The notes beneath the pieces are model-generated. The model did not search any database. It saw nothing but the letters and a program-made list of their open reading frames with translations, and was not told the DNA's origin. From the NCBI RefSeq assembly GCF_003850045.1, contig NZ_RQJX01000001.1:1-64000 (forward strand): a DNA stretch of 64,000 nucleotides, written 5' to 3'. This document shows positions 57,901-64,000 of this stretch, in pieces. The DNA comes from Aeromicrobium camelliae. GTDB taxonomy: Bacteria; Actinomycetota; Actinomycetes; Propionibacteriales; Nocardioidaceae. The first letter of the stretch is position 1, and each line of letters begins with the position of its first letter. The translations under genes were made by a program, and so were the position numbers.

Positions 57901-57956
57901 ACCGCCCGATCCCCATCGGGACCCCCTCGGGGTCTCACAGCAGAAAGGACGCCATC

Positions 57957-58352
57957 ATGGCGAAGCTCAGCACCGACGAACTGTTGGATGCCTTCAAGGA
58001 AATGACGCTCATCGAGCTCAGCGAGTTCGTGAAGCAGTTCGAGGAGACCTTCGACGTCACCGCTGCCGCTCCGGTGGCCGTGGCTGCCGCGGGTGCCCCC
58101 GCCGCTGCCGGCGGCGACGCCGGTGACGCCGGCGCCGAGCAGGACGAGTTCGACGTCGTCCTCGAGTCGGCCGGCGACAAGAAGATCCAGGTCATCAAGG
58201 AGGTGCGTGGCCTCACGAGCCTCGGCCTCAAGGAGGCCAAGGACCTCGTCGAGGGTGCGCCCAAGCCGGTCCTGGAGAAGGTCAACAAGGAGACCGCTGA
58301 CAAGGCGAAGGAGGCCCTCGAGGCCGCCGGCGCCACCATCACGCTCAAGTGA
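57957..58352 (+). CDS. rplL: 50S ribosomal protein L7/L12
   Basis: 131-residue stalk protein, present in several copies per ribosome. N-terminal dimer domain (about 1-40), Ala/Gly hinge (about 41-63) and C-terminal factor-binding domain ([20 protein letters not shown] onward). AGAAAGGA precedes the ATG. Confidence 0.97.
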   Translation: MAKLSTDELLDAFKEMTLIELSEFVKQFEETFDVTAAAPVAVAAAGAPAAAGGDAGDAGAEQDEFDVVLESAGDKKIQVIKEVRGLTSLGLKEAKDLVEGAPKPVLEKVNKETADKAKEALEAAGATITLK

Positions 58353-58374
58353 CCTCACGTCACTGACGTCTCCG

Positions 58375-58409
58375 CGAGGCGCCCGTCCCCATCGGGGGCG
58401 GGCGCCTCG
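58375..58409 (+). terminator. Terminator of rplJ-rplL
   Basis: Inverted repeat CGAGGCGCCCGTCCCC / CGGGGGCGGGCGCCTCG with one mismatch, 22 bp after rplL. It separates the ribosomal genes from the mce operon. Confidence 0.82.
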
Positions 58410-58429
58410 TGCTGTTCCCGGGGCCGGGT

Positions 58430-58484
58430 GAGTGTGACGTCCGGCAGGTGGAATCCGCGATTTCGCCTGCCAGACGTCACACTC
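58430..58484. repeat. Long palindrome upstream of the mce operon
   Basis: Arms 58430-58448 (GAGTGTGACGTCCGGCAGG) and 58466-58484 pair at 18 of 19 positions with a 17-nt spacer. It follows the rplL terminator, so it is more likely an interspersed repeat than a second terminator. The 58353-58727 gap otherwise holds the operator at 58589 and the hairpin at 58614. Confidence 0.65.
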
Positions 58485-58588
58485 GCCCCGACACACGTGC
58501 TGGGGCGAAGGGCCCGCAGCGGGTTGTGACGGGGGCCACGACTGTCACTGAGAGTTACCTTGCGCTAGCCTGGCCGACGGTCGACGTG

Positions 58589-58602
58589 TTACTCGCGAGT
58601 CA
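58589..58602 (+). promoter_or_regulatory. Candidate TetR-type operator of the mce operon
   Basis: TTACTCGCGAGTCA: palindromic apart from one pair, centred on GC. TetR-family regulators of lipid genes use palindromes of this form. Weak -35/-10 candidates (TGTCAC near 58543, TAGCCT 17 bp on) lie just upstream, so binding here would block elongation. Confidence 0.45.
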
Positions 58603-58613
58603 TCTGGGAGTGA

Positions 58614-58638
58614 CCGCCCGTGACCTTTCGGGCGGTTT
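58614..58638 (+). terminator. Possible attenuator in the mce leader
   Basis: CCGCCCG / CGGGCGG stem, 8-nt loop, followed by TTTCTCGTT, about 90 bp before the ATPase start. It may be a weak leader terminator. Confidence 0.4.
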
Positions 58639-58727
58639 CTCGTTGGAAGCTGTGTCGGGGGTCACAAGGGAGTACGTTCGTCGAGCCCCCGACAGGGAGT
58701 TCGGCCAGGCCAGAAGGAGGGGGTCTC

Positions 58728-59684
58728 GTGGGTGCCGAAGTGCAGGTCTCGCATCTGACGAAGAAGTTCGGCAAGCAGCTCATCTGGGGCGACGTCTCGC
58801 TGACGCTGCCGGCGGGGGAGATCTCGGTCATGCTCGGTCCGTCGGGTACCGGCAAATCGGTCTTCCTCAAGACCCTCATCGGCCTCATCAAGCCCGACGA
58901 GGGCAGTGTGATCATCGAAGGCGTCGACATCGCCACCTGCTCGGAGCGGCAGCTGTACGAGGTCCGCAAGTTGTTCGGTGTGCTGTTCCAGGACGGCGCG
59001 ATGTTCGGCTCGATGACGCTCTACGACAACGTGGCCTTCCCGCTGCGCGAGCACACCAAGAAGAGCGAGTCGCAGATCCGTCAGATCGTCATGGAGAAGA
59101 TGGAGCTCACCGGCCTCATCGGCGCCGAGGACAAGCTCCCCGGAGAGATCTCCGGCGGGATGCGCAAGCGTGCCGGTCTGGCGCGTGCCCTCGTCCTCGA
59201 TCCGCAGATCCTGCTCATCGACGAACCCGACTCCGGTCTCGATCCGGTGCGCACCGCGTACATCAACCAGCTGTTCATCGACCTCAACGCCGCCATCGAC
59301 GCCACGTTCCTCATCGTCACGCACGACATCAACACCGCGCGCACGGTTCCGGACAACATCGGGCTGCTCTACCACAAGCACCTCGCGATGTTCGGCCCCC
59401 GCGAGATGCTGCTGTCGAGCACCGAGCCGGTCGTCGCGCAGTTCCTCAACGCTCAGCGCGTCGGGCCGATCGGGATGAGCGAGGAGAAGGACGCCGACCA
59501 GCTGGCCGCCGAGGCCGGCTTCTCGATGCCGCCGCTGCCGCCCATCACGCGCCAGCTCGAGCCCAGCAACGGCCTGCGCCGTCGGGCGCAGCGCCCGGCC
59601 GGCCAGTGGTGCCGTGAGAACGGCGTCGTTCCGCCGCCCGGCTCCTTCGAGGACGCCGTGGCCGCTCCAGGGGCGTCGGCATGA
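58728..59684 (+). CDS. ABC transporter ATPase of an mce lipid-import system (MlaF/MceG-like)
   Basis: 318-residue cytoplasmic ATPase. Walker A GPSGTGKS at 37-44, signature ISGGMRKR near 142, Walker B ILLIDEPDSGLDP near 163, and switch His in VTHDINTA. An 80-residue C-terminal extension is typical of the mce-linked MceG group. GTG 58728 follows AAGGAGGGGG, the strongest ribosome binding site nearby. It energises the permeases that follow; ATGA overlap with the next gene. Symbol mceG/mlaF not assigned. Confidence 0.93.
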   Translation: MGAEVQVSHLTKKFGKQLIWGDVSLTLPAGEISVMLGPSGTGKSVFLKTLIGLIKPDEGSVIIEGVDIATCSERQLYEVRKLFGVLFQDGAMFGSMTLYDNVAFPLREHTKKSESQIRQIVMEKMELTGLIGAEDKLPGEISGGMRKRAGLARALVLDPQILLIDEPDSGLDPVRTAYINQLFIDLNAAIDATFLIVTHDINTARTVPDNIGLLYHKHLAMFGPREMLLSSTEPVVAQFLNAQRVGPIGMSEEKDADQLAAEAGFSMPPLPPITRQLEPSNGLRRRAQRPAGQWCRENGVVPPPGSFEDAVAAPGASA

Positions 59685-60457
59685 GCTTGGGCGTCGTCGC
59701 GGCGCCGGCGCGTGTGGCAGGCGGCCTGTTCGCCTTCATGCTCGACGTCCTCGTCGCGACGTTCCGCTTTCCGTTCCAGATCCGCGAGTTCCTGCAGCAG
59801 GCCTGGTTCATCGTCACGGTCACGATCATCCCGACGATCTTCGTCGCGATCCCCTTCGGTGCGGTCATCGCGTTGCAGGTCGGCGGACTGATCCGCCAGT
59901 TCGGTGCCCAGTCGTTCACCGGCTCGGCCGCCGTCCTCGCCGTGGTGCGCGAGGCCGGGCCGATCGCCACCGCGCTGCTGATCGCCGGCGCCGCCGGTTC
60001 GGCCATCGCCGCCGACTTCGGCGCGCGGCGCATCCGCGAGGAGCTCGACGCGATGATGGTGCTCGGCATCGATCCGATCCACCGACTGGTGGTGCCGCGG
60101 GTGTGGGCCTGCGTGCTCGTGGCCGTCGCGCTCAACGGGCTCGTGACCATCGTCGGCGTCGCGGGCGGCTACTTCTTCAACGTCGTGCTCCAGGACGGCA
60201 CACCGGGCGCCTACATCGCGTCGTTCTCAGCGCTCGCCCAAGTGCCCGATCTCCTGCAGGCGATGATCAAGTCGATGATCTTCGGCTTCCTCGCGGCCGT
60301 CGTCGCCGCGTACAAGGGCATGAACGCGAAGGGCGGACCGAAGGGCGTCGGCGACGCGGTCAACGAGTCCGTCGTCATCACGTTCACCCTGCTGTTCGTC
60401 GTCAACTTCGTCGTTTCGGCGGTGTACATGCAGCTCGTCCCGCCCAAGGGGATGTGA
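59681..60457 (+). CDS. MlaE/YrbE-type permease A
   Basis: 258-residue inner-membrane permease, about six helices. Family motifs: VVREAGPIATALLIAGAAGSAIAADFGARR near 86-115 (in parts) and REELDAMMVLGIDP near 117, the ABC-contact loop. First of two YrbE subunits; with the partner it forms the lipid channel above the ATPase. Confidence 0.94.
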   Translation: MSLGVVAAPARVAGGLFAFMLDVLVATFRFPFQIREFLQQAWFIVTVTIIPTIFVAIPFGAVIALQVGGLIRQFGAQSFTGSAAVLAVVREAGPIATALLIAGAAGSAIAADFGARRIREELDAMMVLGIDPIHRLVVPRVWACVLVAVALNGLVTIVGVAGGYFFNVVLQDGTPGAYIASFSALAQVPDLLQAMIKSMIFGFLAAVVAAYKGMNAKGGPKGVGDAVNESVVITFTLLFVVNFVVSAVYMQLVPPKGM

Positions 60458-60462
60458 CCGCG

Positions 60463-61290
60463 ATGGCGCGCCTCTCCTCCCTCTACGAACAGCCGCTGAA
60501 CACGCTCGACCTGCTCGGCCGGCAGATGCTCTTCTACCTGCGGGTGATCCTCTCGATCCCACGGGCCATCGCCAATTACGGCAAGGAGATCGTCCGGCTG
60601 CTCGCCGAGGTGACGCTCGGTTCGGGCTCCTTGGCGGTCATCGGCGGCACCGTCGGCGTCATCACGGCCATGACGTTCTTCACCGGCACCGAGGTCGGCA
60701 TCCAGTCGTTCGCGGCGCTCGACCAGCTCGGTACCGCACCCCTGACCGGCTTCGTCTCCGCGTACTTCAACACCCGCGAGATCGCGCCGATCGTGGCCGG
60801 GATCGCTCTGGCCGCCACGGTGGGGTGTGGTTTCACCGCTCAACTCGGTGCCATGCGGATCAGCGAGGAGGTCGACGCGCTGGAGGTCATGGCGATCGCC
60901 TCGCTGCCGTATCTCGTCACCACCCGCGTCGTGGCCGGGCTCATCGCGGTGGTGCCGCTCTACATCGTCGGCCTGCTGTCGTCGTACTTCGCGACCCGGC
61001 TGACGCTCACGCAGATCTTCGGTCAGAGCCAGGGCACGTACGACCACTACTTCATGACGTTCCTGCCGCCCGGCGACGTCCTGTGGTCGTTCGCCAAGGT
61101 GCTGATCTTCGCGGTCGTGGTGATCCTCATCCACTGCTACTACGGCTACTACGCCTCCGGGGGGCCCGCCGGCGTGGGTGTCGCCGTGGGACGTGCGGTG
61201 CGGACCTCGATCGTGGCCATCACCGCCGTCGACCTGCTGGCCTCGATGGCGATCTGGGGCACGAACGTCACGGTAAGGCTGGCTGGTTGA
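60463..61290 (+). CDS. MlaE/YrbE-type permease B
   Basis: 275-residue partner permease, about six helices. Motif FNTREIAPIVAGIALAATVG near 102 and RISEEVDALEVMAI near 133. ATG 60463 is 11 bases after AAGGGG; a GTG at 60454 that overlaps the previous stop as GTGA is an equally valid start (three more residues). Confidence 0.93.
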   Translation: MARLSSLYEQPLNTLDLLGRQMLFYLRVILSIPRAIANYGKEIVRLLAEVTLGSGSLAVIGGTVGVITAMTFFTGTEVGIQSFAALDQLGTAPLTGFVSAYFNTREIAPIVAGIALAATVGCGFTAQLGAMRISEEVDALEVMAIASLPYLVTTRVVAGLIAVVPLYIVGLLSSYFATRLTLTQIFGQSQGTYDHYFMTFLPPGDVLWSFAKVLIFAVVVILIHCYYGYYASGGPAGVGVAVGRAVRTSIVAITAVDLLASMAIWGTNVTVRLAG

Positions 61291-61291
61291 C

Positions 61292-62680
61292 ATGGCACGT
61301 ACTCCTGTCCTCGAACGCACCCCAGTCATCCGTCTGCTCGGCGTCGCCTTCCTGGCGTTCGTCGTGTTCGCGGTCTGGGTGACGTACGCGTTCTTCACCA
61401 AGCAGTTCACCTCGTCGGTGCCAGTGACCCTGTACGCCAGCACCGCAGGCGCGAGCCTTCCCAGCAACGCGGACGTGAAACTCCGCGGCATGATCGTGGG
61501 CGAGGTGCGCGACATCGAGACCGAGGGCGACGGCGTCAAACTCTCGCTCGCCCTCGACCCCGACTACGTCGACCGCATTCCTGAAGGGGTGACCGGCCAG
61601 ATCGTGCCCAAGACGTTGTTCGGCGAGAAGTTCGTGTCGCTCGTGCCGCCCGAGCAGTCGAGCGGCGAGACCCTCCAGGCCGGGTCCGTCATCGAGCGGG
61701 CCGAGGTGCCCATCGAGGTCGAAGAGGTGCTCAACGACCTCTACCCGCTGCTCACCGCGGTCGAGCCTCAGGACGTGGCGTACACGCTCTCGGCGGTCTC
61801 GCAGGCGCTCGAGGGGCGCGGCGAGAAGCTGGGCGAGACGCTGGTCACCGCCCGCGACTACCTGCGCGACCTGTCGCCCGAGGTGCCTCAGCTCATCGAC
61901 GACCTCACCGCGTTGGGGGAGGTCTCCGATGTGTACGCCGACGCGATGCCCGAAGTGGGGCGTCTGCTGGAGAACGCCGTCTTCACCGGCAACACGGTCG
62001 TGGCCAAGGAGTCGCAGCTGCTGGCCTTCTACCAGGAGGGCACGGCGCTCTCGGGGACCCTGACCGACTTCGTGGACGTGAACGGCGAGAACCTGCGCAC
62101 GGTGCCGGCCCAGTCGCGCCCCGTGCTGGACATCGTCGACCGGTATTCCGGTACGTTCCCGTGCTTCCTCGACGCCATGGCGTACGCCGACGAGCGGCTC
62201 GACTCCGTCTTCCGCGACAACACCGTGCACATCAATCTCAAGCTGCTCCCGCTGGCGAACCAGCCGACCGCCTACGGGCCGGACGAGAACGCGCGGGTAT
62301 CGCAGCAGGTCCTCGACACCGACCCCGCGGCACAGCCGACGTGCCTGGCCCTCGAGGACGTGGTCGCCGGCAACAACCCCTACCCGCACGAGAATCCGTT
62401 CAAGGTCGCGCCCGAGGTGTACGAACTCGTGGGCATCATGCGTTCGCACAACAAGTTCGGCGCGGACGAGGACTTCGAGCGCGTGGCGCCGGGAGCGTCT
62501 GCGCTGCAGGACGCCGTGCGCCCCAGCGTCACGACAGATACGCCCGCGCAGCGCTCGGCGATCAAGAACCTGTTGGCGGCGAGCACCGGGCAGGAGGCCG
62601 AATCCATGCCGGATCTCGCGCCGCTGCTGGTGAGCCCGCTGCTGCGTGGATCGGAGGTGACGATCAGTGAAGCTCGATAA
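61292..62680 (+). CDS. MCE-family lipid-binding protein, first of the operon
   Basis: 462-residue MCE (mammalian cell entry) protein. One N-terminal signal-anchor helix (about 12-35), MCE beta domain (about 40-120; VPVTLYASTAGASLPSNADVKLRG), then a long helical part (150-300) that in homologues builds a periplasm-spanning tunnel, and a tail. Binds and moves hydrophobic molecules to the YrbE permeases. Starts 1 bp after the previous stop. Confidence 0.92.
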   Translation: MARTPVLERTPVIRLLGVAFLAFVVFAVWVTYAFFTKQFTSSVPVTLYASTAGASLPSNADVKLRGMIVGEVRDIETEGDGVKLSLALDPDYVDRIPEGVTGQIVPKTLFGEKFVSLVPPEQSSGETLQAGSVIERAEVPIEVEEVLNDLYPLLTAVEPQDVAYTLSAVSQALEGRGEKLGETLVTARDYLRDLSPEVPQLIDDLTALGEVSDVYADAMPEVGRLLENAVFTGNTVVAKESQLLAFYQEGTALSGTLTDFVDVNGENLRTVPAQSRPVLDIVDRYSGTFPCFLDAMAYADERLDSVFRDNTVHINLKLLPLANQPTAYGPDENARVSQQVLDTDPAAQPTCLALEDVVAGNNPYPHENPFKVAPEVYELVGIMRSHNKFGADEDFERVAPGASALQDAVRPSVTTDTPAQRSAIKNLLAASTGQEAESMPDLAPLLVSPLLRGSEVTISEAR

Positions 62681-63740
62681 GGCCTCGTGGTGGGCGGCCT
62701 CCAAGCTCGCCGTCTTCCTCGCCTTCACCGCGGCCACGACCTGGGTGCTCATGCTGACCCTCGGCGCCACGTTCTTCGACCAGCGCCACGAGTACACAGC
62801 GCTGTTCGAGGACGCGACAGGCGTGGCGAAGGGCGACGAAGTGCGGATCGCCGGTGTGCAAGTGGGCAGCGTCCGCAGCGTGGAGGTCGTCGACACCGAC
62901 AAGGCGGAGATCACCTTCGCGGTCGACGAGGACGTCCCGCTGACCCAGAACACCAACGTGACGATCAAGTTCCGCAACCTCGTCGGTCAGCGGTACATCG
63001 CGCTCACGCAAGGCGCTGACGGTGCCAGCGCGCCGCTCGAGCCGGGGTCGACGATCGACACCGACCGCACGTACGAGGCGCTGGACCTCAACGTCCTGCT
63101 GAACGGCTTCAAGCCGGTGTTCCAGGCGCTCTCGCCCGACGACACCAACCAGCTCGCCTACGAGATCGTCCGGACGTTCCAGGGCGAGAGCGGGAACGTC
63201 GAGACCCTGCTGGCGCGGACCGCCTCGCTCACCTCGACACTCGCCGACCGCGACGAGTTGATCGGCGACGTCATCGTCAATCTCAGCACGACGTTGGACA
63301 TGATCGGCAGCCGCGATCAGGAGCTCACCCGCACGATCGACACGCTGCAGCAGTTCGTCTCCGGGCTGACCGAGGATCGCGACGCGATCCTCAACTCGAT
63401 CGACTCCATCTCGGCGCTCTCGGTCGAGACCGCCGACCTGCTGGAACAGGGACGTCCCGCTCTCGCCGAGGACGTCCGCCAGCTGAACGCACTGACCGCC
63501 AACCTCAGCAAGGACGAGAACCTCACGAAGCTCTCGACGTCGATCCAGATCCTGCCGCACAAGGCCGAGGCGCTCGGCAACGCGGCGTCGTCCGGTAGCT
63601 ACTTCAACTTCTACCTGTGCGAGCTCAAAGGCCAGCTGATCCTGCCGGCGATCCCGGTCCTCGGCCTCAACAACGAGACGCCGCTCAAGCTCGGCGGCGA
63701 CGAAGGGCTGCGCGCCGGGGGAGCGAGGTGCGAGTCATGA
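62667..63740 (+). CDS. MCE-family lipid-binding protein, second of the operon
   Basis: 357-residue MCE protein. Signal anchor (about 12-33), MCE domain (about 37-115; EYTALFEDATGVAKGDEVRIAG, then IKFRNLVGQRYIAL) and a helical region with strong heptad-like character (200-290). A late Cys in FYLCELKG fits actinobacterial MceB-type proteins. GTG start 14 bp inside the preceding gene. Confidence 0.92.
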   Translation: MKLDKASWWAASKLAVFLAFTAATTWVLMLTLGATFFDQRHEYTALFEDATGVAKGDEVRIAGVQVGSVRSVEVVDTDKAEITFAVDEDVPLTQNTNVTIKFRNLVGQRYIALTQGADGASAPLEPGSTIDTDRTYEALDLNVLLNGFKPVFQALSPDDTNQLAYEIVRTFQGESGNVETLLARTASLTSTLADRDELIGDVIVNLSTTLDMIGSRDQELTRTIDTLQQFVSGLTEDRDAILNSIDSISALSVETADLLEQGRPALAEDVRQLNALTANLSKDENLTKLSTSIQILPHKAEALGNAASSGSYFNFYLCELKGQLILPAIPVLGLNNETPLKLGGDEGLRAGGARCES

Positions 63741-64000
63741 AACCGTTCCGCGAACGCAACCACACCGTGATCGGTGTCTTCAGCTTCGCCGTGATCGCCC
63801 TGCTGCTCCTCGCCGCCTTCCGTGCCGACCGCCTCCCGATCATCGGCGGTGGCGACACCTACGTGGCGGAGTTCGCCGAAGTCGGTTCCTTGTCCGACGA
63901 CGCCGAGGTCCGGGTGGCTGGGGTGTCGGTGGGCAACGTCGACGACATCGAGCTCGACGGCGACAAGGTCAAGGTCTCCTTCACTCTCGACAAGGGCACC
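63737..64000 (+). CDS. MCE-family protein, third of the operon (partial, cut by window end)
   Basis: The first 88 codons only. Basic start (KPFRERNHTV), one signal-anchor helix (about 11-29), then the MCE domain (YVAEFAEVGSLSDDAEVRVAG). ATG overlaps the previous stop as ATGA. The remaining mce genes are expected to the right. Confidence 0.9.
   Translation, partial: MKPFRERNHTVIGVFSFAVIALLLLAAFRADRLPIIGGGDTYVAEFAEVGSLSDDAEVRVAGVSVGNVDDIELDGDKVKVSFTLDKGT

Overview
The window is one contiguous stretch of a high-GC Gram-positive chromosome (Actinomycetota). Gene content points to the Propionibacteriales/Nocardioidaceae, with Aeromicrobium or a near relative the best guess. The evidence is a complete 14-gene nuo operon behind a Rex-type operator, menaquinone genes, an adjacent furA-katA pair, a six-frame-clean core of GTG/ATG starts with 4-nt stop/start overlaps, F420-type oxidoreductases, and an mce operon placed straight after rplJ-rplL. 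The genus assignment is inference; the phylum is secure.

Layout. 1-5 kb: an SGNH hydrolase, an M23 peptidase, a small cobalamin-binding-like protein and sucC-sucD. 5-8 kb: a large sigma-domain/transmembrane fusion protein on the minus strand. 7-12 kb: perM-purN-purH, a TetR regulator and folD-DUF3017. 12-18.6 kb, all minus: mdh, a DHFR-like protein, katA, furA, a winged-helix protein and isochorismate synthase. 18.6-36 kb, plus: menG, nuoA to nuoN, then a long-chain polyprenyl diphosphate synthase, so a quinone-reducing respiratory block sits between quinone-making genes. 36-47 kb: a mosaic of short transcription units (RarD with an apparent frameshift, a methyltransferase, YajQ, tRNA-Tyr, a lipoprotein FKBP, a sulfurtransferase, an iron-redox/CDGSH pair, DUF488, a FAD-Rieske protein, an LLM oxidoreductase, a broken HAD phosphatase, small disordered proteins and a SigF-type sigma factor). 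47.8-53.8 kb: pyrD, tRNA-Thr, tRNA-Met, rpmG, an inverted-repeat-bounded nuclease-like gene, murB, two DUF4190 proteins, adenosine deaminase and tRNA-Trp. 53.8-58.4 kb: secE-nusG-rplK-rplA, a lipoprotein, then rplJ-rplL behind an L10 leader. 58.7 kb to the end: an mce lipid-import operon, cut by the window edge in the third MCE gene.

The most unusual signals are in non-coding DNA. (i) A 1083-bp unit (49376-50458) consists of one AbiEi-like/DUF559-like gene between 74-bp inverted repeats whose outer 13 bp are perfect; it lies between rpmG and murB, where relatives usually carry MaoC-type dehydratase genes. (ii) Long palindromic repeats fill two tail-to-tail intergenic gaps; their hairpin stems differ at two positions with compensating changes while the 10-nt loop is identical. 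(iii) A near-perfect Rex operator precedes nuoA. (iv) A palindrome overlaps the -35 of a probably leaderless furA-katA transcript. Two genes (rarD and a HAD phosphatase) carry single-base frameshifts that may be real decay or assembly errors.
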